This document shows positions 21,161 to 32,100 of a stretch of DNA of 33,266 nt, piece by piece. The position numbers were made by a program, and so were the translations under genes. How positions within the stretch are numbered: the stretch's first letter is position 1; each line of letters begins with the position of its first letter. Location of the stretch: positions 1 through 33,266 of the forward strand of contig CABMGU010000034.1 of the NCBI GenBank assembly GCA_902385765.1, read 5' to 3'. Source of the DNA: an uncultured archaeon. Its GTDB lineage: Archaea > Nanobdellota > Nanobdellia > Woesearchaeales > ARS49. Below the pieces are notes generated by a model that was not told where the DNA came from, ran no database searches, and saw nothing but the letters and a program-made list of their open reading frames with translations.

Positions 21161-21523
21161 ATGATAAAAATAATGCACATTGAAGATGACCTTGACACGC
21201 AAAGAGTGGTAAAAGACATACTGCAGACAGAAGGATACAAAGTAACAAGCTATTCATCAGGAGAGGCAGGAATCAGGGCAATCAAGAACGAAAAGCCAGA
21301 CATAGTATTACTGGACATAATGATGCCAAAAATGTCAGGCTGGGACGCATTCGAAAAAATAAGAAAAACATACAAGAAAGCAAAAGTGGTATTTTTGACA
21401 GTGCTCGAGATTTCACCAGAAAGACTGAAAGTGCTGAAGCACGCAGGAATAAAAGACTACATAGCAAAACCATTCACTGCAACAGAACTCGTAAACAGAA
21501 TAAAAAAAGTCGCAAAAATGTAA
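21161..21523 (+). CDS. Single-domain response regulator (CheY-like)
   Basis: A 120-residue receiver domain alone: acidic pair D9/D10 (HIEDDLDTQ), phosphoacceptor D52 in IVLLDIMMPKMSG, T80 (VVFLTV) and K103 (YIAKPF). There is no output domain, so it signals through binding to another protein, probably KaiC or the sensor. A strong ribosome site AGGAGG precedes the ATG. Confidence 0.95.
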   Translation: MIKIMHIEDDLDTQRVVKDILQTEGYKVTSYSSGEAGIRAIKNEKPDIVLLDIMMPKMSGWDAFEKIRKTYKKAKVVFLTVLEISPERLKVLKHAGIKDYIAKPFTATELVNRIKKVAKM

Positions 21524-21524
21524 A

Positions 21525-24251
21525 ATGACACTTCTTGATACAGAACGATTAAAGTATTACGCAACCGTAGTCTTGGATTCTAATGATGCGATAATAATCA
21601 TTGATTTACAGGGCAAAATAAAAGAATGGAACAAAGGAGCAGAGAAAACATACGGATACACTGCCGAAGAGATGATTGGGAAAAACATTGAAACAATAAT
21701 AACAAAAGAACACAAGAAGTCTGCACGAGAACAAATCAGGAAAATAATTTCTGGAAAGCCGACATTCAGGGCAGAACAGGAAATAAAAACAAAAACAGGC
21801 AAGGCCATACATGTTGACATAACATACACGCCAATCAAAGAGCACGGGAAAATAACAGGAATAGCAACAACAGAACGAGACATAACAGAAAAGAAGAAAG
21901 CAGAAGGAGAGCTGAAAAAGGAAAAAGAATTCTCTCACAGTCTGCTTAATACTGCGCAAGCAATAATTCTGTTATTAGATAAAAAAGGCAGAATCACATA
22001 TTTTAATCCCTACATGGAAGAAATATCCGGCTACAAACTAGAAGAAATGCAGGGCAGGGACTGGTTCAGCGATTTACTTCCGAAAAGAGACCGGCCAAGA
22101 ATCAAAAAACTGTTCCTTAAATCAGTAGGAGGCATACAGACCAAAGGCAACATCAACCCCATCATCACAAAAAAAGGAGAAGAAAAACTCATCGAATGGT
22201 ATGACAAGACAATAAAAGATGACCAAGGACAGGTTGCAGGTATTCTTGCAATAGGACAGGACGTAACAGAAAAAAAGAAAACAGAAGAAGAACTGAAAGC
22301 ATCAGGAAAGACCTTTGAGGACCTGTACGAAACAAGCACAGCACTGAACGGAACAACAGACGAGATACTGGACAAGATATGCAACAAAGTCCACGAGCTA
22401 TTTGACGGGTATTTTGTGCTTATCAACTATGCACAAGAAGGAGAATTCCATTTCAAAGCAGGATGCAACCTGCCAAAAGTAATCTTAAAGCTGGGAAAAG
22501 AAAAAATTGAAGGAACAATATGCTCACACATACTGGAAAACAAAAAACCCTTGTTCACAAACGAACTGCAAAACGCAAAATGCCCAACCTGCAAGACGCC
22601 ATACAGCAAGGATTCAGCAGTCAAAGCATTCGGGCTTAATACGTACTTCGGAGTGCCGCTGGTTTTCTCAGACAACAGCGTGCACGGAACACTATGCATT
22701 CTTTTCAAGGACAAAAAAGAGCCGTTCTCACACAAGGAAACAAAAATCCTCACCTTGCTCGGCAAAAGAGTTGCAATAGAGCTTGAAAGAGAACAGAACG
22801 AGACAAGAGTGAGAGAAACAGAAGAGCACTACAAAGACATAGTGGAGCACACCCCGGAAATCGTCATAGAAACTGATTTGAACGGAAAAGTCACTTACGC
22901 CAACCCCTCGGCGCTCAAAACATTCAACTACTCGCTAAAAGAGGTCAAAGGAACCAGCCTCATAAAATACATCCACAACAATGAAAGACAGATAGCAAAG
23001 AAAATGCTGGAACTCGGACTGAGTGGAAGCCAAAAGCCAATCGAGACGACAGGCACGACAAAATACGGCAGGGAGCTGACAATCCTGAACAACTCCTCGC
23101 CAATCTTCAAGCACGGCAAGCTGACAGGACTCACAATATTCGGGCAAAACATAACAGAAGAAAAGAAAGCAGAAGAAGAAGTCAAAAAATCCGAAGAAAA
23201 ATACAGAAGCCTTTACACGTCCTCTGCAGACGCAATAATGACGCTGGAACCGCCAGACTGGAGATTCACAGCAGGAAACCCTGCAACAGTCAAGATGTTC
23301 AAATGCAAGAACGAGAAAGAGTTCACATCAAAAGCACCTTACGAATGGTCGCCGAAATACCAGCCAGACGGACAAACATCAGCAACAAAAGCGCTGAAAA
23401 TGATAAACAAGGCAATGCAAGAAGGAACTAACTTCTTTGAATGGGTGCACAGAAGAGCAACAGGCGAAGACTTTTCAGCAACAGTCCTGCTGACAAGATT
23501 AGAGCTGGGCGGAAAAAGATTCCTGCAGGCAACAGTAAGAGACGTTTCCCAAATCAAGAAGTCAGAAAAGGAACTCAGGAAATCAGAAAAAACATTCAGG
23601 GACTTATACGAAACAAGCACAGCAATTACAGGCACCTGCGATGATGTCTTAAAGCAGCTATGCAAAAAAGTCCGCGAGATTTTTGACGGATTCTTCGTGC
23701 TGGTCAACTATGCAAAAGCAGAAGAGTTCAATTTCAGGGCAGGATGCAACCTGCCGAAACTCATCTTAAAACTTGGAAGACAGCCGATAAAAGGCACCAT
23801 ATGCTCCCACGTACTTGAAAACAAAAAAACACTATTCACAAACGAACTGCAAAAAGCGAAATGCCAAACCTGCAAAGAACCATACAGAAACGACGCCTTA
23901 ATAAAAATATTCAAACTAAAAACATATTTCGGAATACCGCTGGTATTCTCAGACGGCCGCGTGAGAGGCACGCTGTGCACAGTATTCAAGGACAGGAAAG
24001 AACCATTCACGCCAAAAGAAATAGAAATATATTCAGTGCTGGCAAAACGAGCAGCAATTGAACTCGAACGGGATGAAGAAGAAAAAGCCCTCAAAAAAAG
24101 AACACAGGAACTGCAGGAAGCATACGACGAGATAAAAGCCAAAAACGAGGAACTGGAGAAATTCGCAAAATTCACAGCAGGAAGAGAAATTAAAATGATA
24201 CAACTCAAAAAACAGGTAGAACTTCTGGAAAAGAGAAATGAAAAACACTAA
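21525..24251 (+). CDS. PAS-PAS-GAF-PAS-PAS-GAF sensor protein
   Basis: A 908-residue cytoplasmic sensor. PAS domains lie near residues 8-125, 130-255, 430-555 and 560-690, each ending in a DxTEkKkaEeEL-type linker. Two related GAF domains lie near 260-420 and 690-850. A coiled coil follows (ELQEAYDEIKAKNEELEKF) with GREIKMIQLKKQVELLEKRN at the end. There is no kinase domain; it is encoded by the next gene, in another frame, with a 14-base overlap. Both GAFs share GCNLPK, GTICSH and KCxTCKxPY, so four Cys and a His are conserved, suggesting a bound metal, heme or Fe-S cluster. It likely feeds signals to the kinase. Confidence 0.9.
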   Translation: MTLLDTERLKYYATVVLDSNDAIIIIDLQGKIKEWNKGAEKTYGYTAEEMIGKNIETIITKEHKKSAREQIRKIISGKPTFRAEQEIKTKTGKAIHVDITYTPIKEHGKITGIATTERDITEKKKAEGELKKEKEFSHSLLNTAQAIILLLDKKGRITYFNPYMEEISGYKLEEMQGRDWFSDLLPKRDRPRIKKLFLKSVGGIQTKGNINPIITKKGEEKLIEWYDKTIKDDQGQVAGILAIGQDVTEKKKTEEELKASGKTFEDLYETSTALNGTTDEILDKICNKVHELFDGYFVLINYAQEGEFHFKAGCNLPKVILKLGKEKIEGTICSHILENKKPLFTNELQNAKCPTCKTPYSKDSAVKAFGLNTYFGVPLVFSDNSVHGTLCILFKDKKEPFSHKETKILTLLGKRVAIELEREQNETRVRETEEHYKDIVEHTPEIVIETDLNGKVTYANPSALKTFNYSLKEVKGTSLIKYIHNNERQIAKKMLELGLSGSQKPIETTGTTKYGRELTILNNSSPIFKHGKLTGLTIFGQNITEEKKAEEEVKKSEEKYRSLYTSSADAIMTLEPPDWRFTAGNPATVKMFKCKNEKEFTSKAPYEWSPKYQPDGQTSATKALKMINKAMQEGTNFFEWVHRRATGEDFSATVLLTRLELGGKRFLQATVRDVSQIKKSEKELRKSEKTFRDLYETSTAITGTCDDVLKQLCKKVREIFDGFFVLVNYAKAEEFNFRAGCNLPKLILKLGRQPIKGTICSHVLENKKTLFTNELQKAKCQTCKEPYRNDALIKIFKLKTYFGIPLVFSDGRVRGTLCTVFKDRKEPFTPKEIEIYSVLAKRAAIELERDEEEKALKKRTQELQEAYDEIKAKNEELEKFAKFTAGREIKMIQLKKQVELLEKRNEKH

Positions 24252-25131
24252 TCAGTCATTTAAAATCTGTTTAAGAGATAGAAAAGAATTGGTAGAATTG
24301 AAAAAACAATTAGAAGAAAGAACAAGAGAACTGGAAGCAAAGAAGACCGAGCTTAATACAAAACTCAAAGAAGCAGAAGAAATGAGAATAGCGACTCTGA
24401 ACATGATGGGCGACCTTGACGAAGCACTGAAAGAGCTCAAGACACTTGACAAACTAAAAGCAGAATTCATGAACGTGGCAGCACACGAGCTAAAGACGCC
24501 ACTAACACCAATGATTGCGTATATCGATATGCTGATAACAGAGAAGAAAGGAAAAATAACACCTCGGCAGAAAGAGACACTGCAAATCGTATTCAAGAAT
24601 CTTGAACGACTGAAACGGCTCATAAATGATGTTCTTGACATCAGCAGGCTTGAAGCAAAAGCAATGAAAATGGCAATAAAAGACGTAAACATAACAATAC
24701 TGCTCAGAGAAGCAGAAGAAGAATACAGACCAGCAATAGAGAAAAAGAAACTGAAATTCATAACAAACATACCGTCACATTTGCCAAATGCAAAAGGAGA
24801 CTACGGCAGGCTAAGACAGGCAGTCGGCAACCTGCTAAACAACGCACTAAAGTTCACAGAAAAAGGAACGATAACACTAACAGTTGAAGCAGACAAAGAC
24901 AGAATAAAGGTAACCGTAACAGACACCGGCATCGGAATAAAAGAAAAAGACGAGCCAAAAATCTTCCAAAAATTCTACCAGGCAGAAACAAGCCCTGAAA
25001 GAAAAGCACAAGGCACAGGACTCGGACTTCCAATAGTCAAAGGCATAATAGAAGCACACAAAGGAAAAATGTTCTTCTCATCAAAATACGGCAAAGGCTC
25101 AACATTCGGATTCTATTTACCGTACAAATAA
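24238..25131 (+). CDS. Histidine kinase (HisKA-HATPase)
   Basis: This 297-residue protein starts with a coiled coil (1-75), then the dimerisation helix with AAHELKTPLTPM (phospho-acceptor H83). The ATPase domain follows: N box NLLNNALKF, G1 DTGIGI, F box FQKFYQ and G2 GTGLGLPIVKG, ending STFGFYLPYK. All catalytic boxes are intact. It has no sensor domain; its coiled coil lines up with the end of the PAS/GAF protein whose gene overlaps by 14 bases. The two may act as one receptor, or the split may be a frameshift. The receiver upstream is the likely target. Confidence 0.94.
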   Translation: MKNTNQSFKICLRDRKELVELKKQLEERTRELEAKKTELNTKLKEAEEMRIATLNMMGDLDEALKELKTLDKLKAEFMNVAAHELKTPLTPMIAYIDMLITEKKGKITPRQKETLQIVFKNLERLKRLINDVLDISRLEAKAMKMAIKDVNITILLREAEEEYRPAIEKKKLKFITNIPSHLPNAKGDYGRLRQAVGNLLNNALKFTEKGTITLTVEADKDRIKVTVTDTGIGIKEKDEPKIFQKFYQAETSPERKAQGTGLGLPIVKGIIEAHKGKMFFSSKYGKGSTFGFYLPYK

Positions 25132-25132
25132 A

Positions 25133-26068
25133 TCAGCCAAAACGGGAAAAAACAGCAAACCGCCTATACGACTTAGCAAGACCGTGCCACACCTGCAAAT
25201 CAGTCCTCAACTTGCGCTGTTTCTGCTTGAAAGCAGACATACGAGACTTATATGTAGTAGCACCCATTTTGCAGGAATAATACTGCTCCTGCGTGGAACG
25301 CTCGGTCTGCTCAACAGCGCTCAATTCAATCGACAACAAACGAATTTTCCTTAAAGCATACAAAGTCCTTGACTCAAAGAAAATCCAAAAGCCAACAATA
25401 ACCACGCTTGCCAAAGCAATCAGCAAGCCACGCCAGTGATCTTTAGTGTAGTCAACAACATTACGCCTTGCCAAACGCAGGAAAGCGCGCTCACGAGCAG
25501 ACTCAACCTGAGCGTCCTCTAACTGCGATTTCGCCTGCTCAACAAGAGGAGGAACATCATTGTAACGCTCATCGCTAAAAGCCATCTCAGCAGAACCCAA
25601 AGTCTCAATCACGCGCGAAAGATTAACCGTCACGTTAATAGAAGCAATAGACTTCTGCAAATCAGACAACAATTCAGCAGAAGCAAAAGCCTTCTCCTTC
25701 ATACCGCGAATCCACACGGCTTTCTCAACAACAAAAGAATAATTAGCACCAACAGGAAGACCAGAACTTAATGACGCCTGAACAAGACTCGAAAGCTGGG
25801 AAGCAAGAACCATCTTATCAGACTCATTCGACGCGTTCAAAATAGCAATCTTATCCATCAACAATGAAATGTTCTCACCGTGCAATTTATCAGACATCGC
25901 ATCAAGAGCATCTTCCAAAGAGTCAACAGGCAAGCCGGCAGACTTCATCTGCCGAACATCCAAAGCAGCACTCGTGAAAGCTTCATCAGCGTCCTGCAAA
26001 GTAACAGCGGCAGCAAACGGAATCAATAAAAGCAATAGCACAGACAAAGTCGCGGTCTTCGACTTCAT
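25133..26068 (-). CDS. Secreted/membrane protein with helical ectodomain and coiled-coil tail
   Basis: I prefer ATG 26068, where MKSKTATLSVLLLLLIPFAAA is a clean signal peptide behind GGGGAG (311 residues). A rival ATG at 26155 overlaps the surface-protein stop as ATGA but adds 29 residues encoded by element B. The ectodomain is helical with N-glycosylation sites, followed by one membrane helix (HWRGLLIALASVVIVGFWIFF) and a basic coiled-coil cytosolic tail. The C-terminal surface-protein region has the same plan, so the two are probably partners or paralogues. The start region lies in the paired part of element B. Family not recognised. Confidence 0.78.
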   Translation of the reverse strand: MKSKTATLSVLLLLLIPFAAAVTLQDADEAFTSAALDVRQMKSAGLPVDSLEDALDAMSDKLHGENISLLMDKIAILNASNESDKMVLASQLSSLVQASLSSGLPVGANYSFVVEKAVWIRGMKEKAFASAELLSDLQKSIASINVTVNLSRVIETLGSAEMAFSDERYNDVPPLVEQAKSQLEDAQVESARERAFLRLARRNVVDYTKDHWRGLLIALASVVIVGFWIFFESRTLYALRKIRLLSIELSAVEQTERSTQEQYYSCKMGATTYKSRMSAFKQKQRKLRTDLQVWHGLAKSYRRFAVFSRFG

Positions 26069-26130
26069 TTTTTCTCCCCTATGCCTGCAAGGGGAGCAAA
26101 AATGAACCTGAGCTTGCTCAGGCGCGACTT
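26047..26130. repeat. Four-way-junction element, copy B
   Basis: Same fold as copy A, again with no unpaired junction base. Outer stem 26047-26054 with 26123-26130 (AAGTCGCG/CGCGACTT). Hairpin 1 is 26055-26063 (GTC-TTC-GAC). Hairpin 2 is 26064-26106, with CTCCCC/GGGGAG and an 11-base loop. Hairpin 3 is 26107-26122 (CCTGAGC-TT-GCTCAGG). Read on the minus strand, it covers the ribosome site GGGGAG, the start ATG and the first codons of the neighbouring gene, all of which are paired. Confidence 0.75.
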
Positions 26131-26151
26131 CTTTAATCAATTCGATACTTT

Positions 26152-29100
26152 TCATTTTCTCAACCTCGCCTTCAATGCAAGCACAGAAGCGTCAAGCTCT
26201 GCAAGCAACAACTTCAACTCTTCAGCACGCACAAGATACTTCCTGCGCGGAAGCTTTCCTTTAACGAAATACTCCTCCTGAGCCCTGCGCAAGGATTCCC
26301 TTGCATTACTCTGCTCTTCAACAGTATACCTCAACGCAGTTTTCACAGTAAGCAAGCGGGAGCGCATTATCCTCAAGCGAGCCATCTGAGACTTAATACG
26401 CTCAAGTTGGCGCTCATACTGATGCATAGCCCTATAATACTCAAGCGAACTAATCGACTTCTTCACAAACGCATCAACCTGCGCCTCACGCATATCACCA
26501 AGCAAAACAACCTGTTCTTTAGCCAAAGCGCGCAAGCGATGCCTGATGTAAACAATCAAAGCACGGCGATAAGCAAAGTAAGCGCCAACAGCGCCAAGAC
26601 CAGCAGCCAGCAACAAAGCATACCAGTAGCGATACGCGAAATTCCAGAGATTGAAAGCACGCGTGGTCTCAATAGCCCCAATCTCCATTGCCTGAGTGGC
26701 ACGAGCAGAAGCCTTGTCAAAGTCCTCCTGCTCAAAAGACTTCAAAGCAAGCTCAAGCACTCTTCGAGATTCAGAAACATCCAAACCGCGAGTAACAGCA
26801 TCATCAATACGCAGACGCAGCTCACTGATAGCCTGACCGGCAGATAACTCTCTCGTCAGCAAGTCCTTCACTTTTGCAGTAAGATAAGGCACTTTCTCCC
26901 ACAAGCCAGACTCCATTGCCTGCCTTATCTGCTCCATCAAAGCATCAGCAAGATTGTGCGGGTAATCCTTAGCAAGAACTTCCTGATACAACTTGTCAAC
27001 ATCAGAAACCTCTTTCTCAGCCTGAATCTGGCTCAACTCGCGGATAATCACGTGCACGGTCTTGTACTCAATGATTTTCTTCTTGTACATCACAGAGTAC
27101 ATTATGCCGTTCCTCATCTCAGTTCCAGGAGCATCCAGTTCAGCAGTAATCTCAAAAGTAACATCCAGCTCAGACTTTCCAGCATACGCAGGAGCTGCAA
27201 GATTGATGAAGAAGAACTTCGTATGACCGTAAATGATGTCTTCCAAATACTGAGGAGTCCAGGAAACATACTTCTTCATATAGCCCTGAACATCCAAAGT
27301 CACATTCCTCATCACAGACTCAGCATACACGTTAGTAACTTCCAACGGGAAGCCAATCTTCTCGCCACGCACAACCTCGATAGTCTCATTTGTGACAAGC
27401 ACAGGCATTTCCTCAAAAGTCTTGATGAACGCGCCAGCAGTAACACCTGCATAAGGACTGGGACCAGCACCACCACCTCCACCACCTCCACCACCTCCGC
27501 CTCCTCCACCACCGCCGCCTTTCTGCAATACTAAAACCTGGTCAGTAGTGTTAATAGTCAAATTATTAGGACCAAGCTGGGCACCGCTGTCATTAAAGCC
27601 ATCAGCAGATGCTGTAATATCCCTAAGACCAACCACTGCATCAGATGGAAGAGCAATAATAATCGCATTAGACTCGCTGGCATTAGTCTCTATCTCAGAG
27701 AAGAACACACTCAATGAACCGCCAGTCAAAATCCAGTCAGGAGGCAAAGTGATATTCAAAGTAACATTTGAAGCGTTTAGCACTCCAATATTATCAACAG
27801 TAGCCTCAATCTGCACGCCAGCCTGACCCTGCGTCAACTGAACAGGCAAAATAGTGAAGTGAGAGTACAAGAACGCATTGTTTGTCACAACGATGGTTGC
27901 AGTAGTATAGTTAGACGGCGGAGTGGCATTCGGACCAGCAGTAATAGTGATGTTAAGAGGGAAAGAACCGAATGAAACAGGCGCGGTAACATTCACCTCA
28001 ATAACCCGAACTTCCTTCGGAGTCAGATTAAAGCTCGATTCATTAAAGAACGTATCAGGCCAGGTGCTTGACAGATTAAAGTTAAAATTAAAGTCGCCAG
28101 TATTGTTAATCGTCAACGTGCCAAGAGTTCCATTCTGGCCAGGAGAAATGGTAACAGCGCCAAACGTTGCAGGAGACCTCGTCCAAGTATACTCAAACTC
28201 AATCGTGCGGTTAATCGTAGGACCGGTGCCATTATTCCCAACAGTATCGTTCGCCGTAAGGAAGAACGAATAATTGCCCGGAATAATAGGAGTGTAAGAC
28301 GCGTTGTACAAGTCAGTGCCATTCGGAGTCATCGTAACATTAAGAATAGAAATTCCTTCCTTCAAAATGTGCAGTATGACAGTGTCAACAGCAGTCAGAT
28401 TATCAGTAACATTTCCAGTAAAGTTAATCTCCTGTCCAGGGTCAAGAGGACCAGGACCGTCAGGCTCTAGCGTCAAATTATTGAAGTCAGGAGGAGTCAA
28501 ATCAACAGTGTAGAGATAAGTATCGCTAGTGTTCGTACTATTATAAGTATCAATACACGTGACACTCCAGTAATAATGCGCCTGCGCAAGACCAGCAAAC
28601 GTGAAAGACGTAACAGTGTTATTCAAAGTGCTCGCATTGGTAGCATTAAGCGTGGCGTTCAACTCAAGAGTGCAATTCATAGTTGGAGACAAATCATCAG
28701 TCGCATTAAAGCTGAAAGTCCTTGAAGTGCTCGTGGTATTTGTATCATTTGCGGGAGAAATAAGCTGGATGTAAGGCGGAAGGTCAGAAACAACCGTTGT
28801 CTGCGCTGAAGCGCTGACAGTAGTATTGCTTCCATTAATGTCCGCAAAGGTCACATCAACATTGTTGGTAAGAATCGTTCCATTAGGCAATGCGGCACTC
28901 ACATTAACAGTAATGTTAACAGTTGTTGAATTTCCAGGAGAAATATTCCCGAGGAGCCAAGTCGTATTCCCTGAAGTAGGCACAGGAGATGCATTATTGA
29001 ACACTACGCCAGCAGGATAAGACTCAACAAGCGTCACATTATACGCAGTCCCGTTGCCAGTACTGTTAACAAGAATCTCATAATGCAACTGGGTTCCCCT

Positions 29101-32100
29101 TACAACAGGGTCAGGATAATCCGACTTAATAAGAACAATAATCGGAACATTAATCACAGCAGTAAAGTTCGTCATCTCAGTATTATTAACGTTATAAGAC
29201 GTATCATTGGCAAAGAACGTCACATTATACAAGCCAGCAAGAATAGGAATAATGAACGAACCATTAAACTTGTCAGTGCCAGGCACGTTCGTCAAAGTAA
29301 TGTTTTGGGCAGAACCGTCAGGCAAATGAACAGTTGCATAAACAAGACTGATGTTAGTCTCATCAGTCACATTAGCAGAAATCTCAATCCTCTCAGTAAC
29401 ATTGAAAACAGTATCTGCAACAGGCATCAAATCAAACACTGAAGGAGGCGATATGTCACACACGCCATTCCACGGCTGACCATTTGTAAAGAAGCCCTTG
29501 AAAATACCCTGGTCAGTTGAATTGCTGAAAGCAACCACAAACCTGCCAGGACAGAGAGTGTCATTAGTAATCGGGTCACGCGAAGCAACATCAAGCAAAC
29601 GGAAAGTAGCACCAGGCTGAGCATCGACAGTAAACGGAGCAGTCACCTGACTGCCAGAGCTGTTATAGACTGAAGCCCTGATAGTGTTAGAGACGTTATT
29701 ATACCACACGAACACAAACAAGTCCTCAGTACTGGTAGCATTCCTTCTGACAGTACCGCCAGCAACACGCGAAATCGTGCCAGCAGCAGCATCAACAATT
29801 GCAGGCGCAAGAATGACCGCATTGTCTCTTGAACGCATGGCAATCTGAATATTAGCATCTGAAGAATCATACCAGACAAGACCAAACTGCTCATCGTTCA
29901 TACTCGCAACAGCAACCTGACCAGTCTCACCAACAGTGGCGTCGATAGTACCAGTAGCAACAGAACCGCCCGCCTCATTAAGAATTGCGAACTTCGCATC
30001 ATTTGAAGCGTCATCAAACCAGAAATAAGTCCAGCGCGAACTGTTAATTCCAGCACAATCAACAATATTCTGCAAAGTCGCTCCAGGAGCCATATTAGCA
30101 TCAACATTCGACAAGCCAACAGCCTGAGTGCCGTTATTGTAGAACTCCATAAAGGCAGCATCATTGCTTGAATCATTGGCATAACAAACTGCAAACCTGT
30201 CTCCCAGCTCTCCAATGGCAACATCCTTATTCAAGCCAAGACTGCCGCCAAGCGGGATTACTGAAGAAGAGTTGCTGCCATTAACATTGAAGAACTGCAT
30301 TTTCAAATCATTAGCAGTGCCTCTAGCCCAGACAACCACAAAGTTAGTCTCGTTCAGCATAGACACGTCAATTCTGGATGAAACATTATTCACATCAGTA
30401 TCCACAACAACCGTGTTCACGATAACGCTTCCATTCGTATTCATAACCTTGAAAGCAGAACGATTCAAGGCAGCATCAATGTACGCGATAACAAACGAAG
30501 TGTAATTAATCGGCACAACCGCAACATCAACAGCAGAGCTGGTCTCAAGATAACCGGGGTCGCCAGGAGTCAGAGTGAAAGTATAGTTCTGACCCATAGT
30601 CAGATTCTTGAATTCAGTCCAGTTGCCCTCAGGACAATCCTCTCCCGTGTAATTATAGTACTTGCACACGTGCAACATCAGGTCAGCAGCAGAAGTCGCA
30701 AAAACGGTAATATTCGTGAAATTAATTCCAGAAGTATCAATCGCATAATCATCAAAGTATGCAGAATCATCATACGGCACATCGTCATCCAATTTTATAA
30801 CACTGTACACCGAGTCCTCATTGTGCAAAGTAATATTCATCTGGTGCACTCTGCTACCATTGATGTCAATTGTCAAGTCCAACAAACCAGAATAGTTGGC
30901 GGTAACAGTAACTGTATAATTCCAGAACTGGTCGGTGCTATTGATAAGGTCAATAATATGATAAGTGATTCTTGTGAAAGTAACCGTCTCGGAATTATTG
31001 ATATTATTACCAGTATCATTTGCAAAAATCCTAATGGTGTAATTGCCCATTAGAGTTAAGTTGAGGAAAGTCAGATTGTAAAGAGTGCCGCTAACGCTCG
31101 GAATATAGGTTTCATTGGTTCCATCAGGATAAGTAATCTCGAACAAAACAGTATCAACAACACCGAAAATATCAGTCACATTCGCAGTAATGTTAACCGA
31201 CTCATTGAGCAGGAATGTGGAGCCGGCTGTCGGAGATAAGATGACAACTGAAGGAGGAATTCCAAGAACAGTCGTCAACGTGCCATTCGTAACAGTAACA
31301 TTTTCTCCAGTAATATTTCCGTAAGTCACATTGTATGTATTATTCAGAATTGAACCGTTAGGAGCAGCAGCACTGACGTTAAGAGTAATATTAACAGTAG
31401 CTTCACCAGGAGACAGGTTGCCAAGCAGGAAGGTATCATTGCCAATACTTGGAGCAGGAGAAGAACTATCAAAGGTCGTATTAGCAGGGTAAGACTCAAC
31501 AACAGTCACGTTCTCAGCAACATAGTCACCTGTGTTATTAACCAAAATAGTATAGTTCAACTGGCCGCCATTGCTGACCGGGTCAGGAACGCCAACCTTG
31601 CTCGTCTCAATAACCGGGAAGCCAAGAACGGTCGTAAGCTCGGTATCACTCACAGCACCTGTCTGACCTGAAGCATTCTCAAAAGTCACATTCACTGTGT
31701 TAGACAAAACAGTACCGTTAGGCACAGTAATGCTGACATTAACCGTGACGTTAACGAGAACAGAAGCGTTCGGAGACAGATTGCCCAACAACCAAGTATC
31801 ATTACCAATACTCGGACCAGGAGATGCACTGTCAAACAACACTCCCGAAGGATACGTCTCATTCAGCGTGATGTTATACGCGGTGTCATCACCCGTGTTG
31901 TTGATGAATATAGTATAGTTGAGCTGGTGACCTTTGATGACTGGGTCAGGATTGTCATTCTTGATCGTCACAACAACAGGACTGCCGAGAACAGAAGTGG
32001 TCGTGCTATTGTCAACAGTTGAATATGTTCCAAAGAAGTTCGCAAACGTAACATTGTAAGTGTTATTCAATACAGTACCATTCGAAAGGTTGGAACTAAC

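Noticed and set aside
27312-27534. Open frames opposite the polyglycine repeat
   Set aside because: Low-complexity shadows of the surface-protein gene with no start signals.
26956-27534. Long plus-strand frame opposite the surface protein
   Set aside because: Composition and lack of promoter show it is an antisense shadow.
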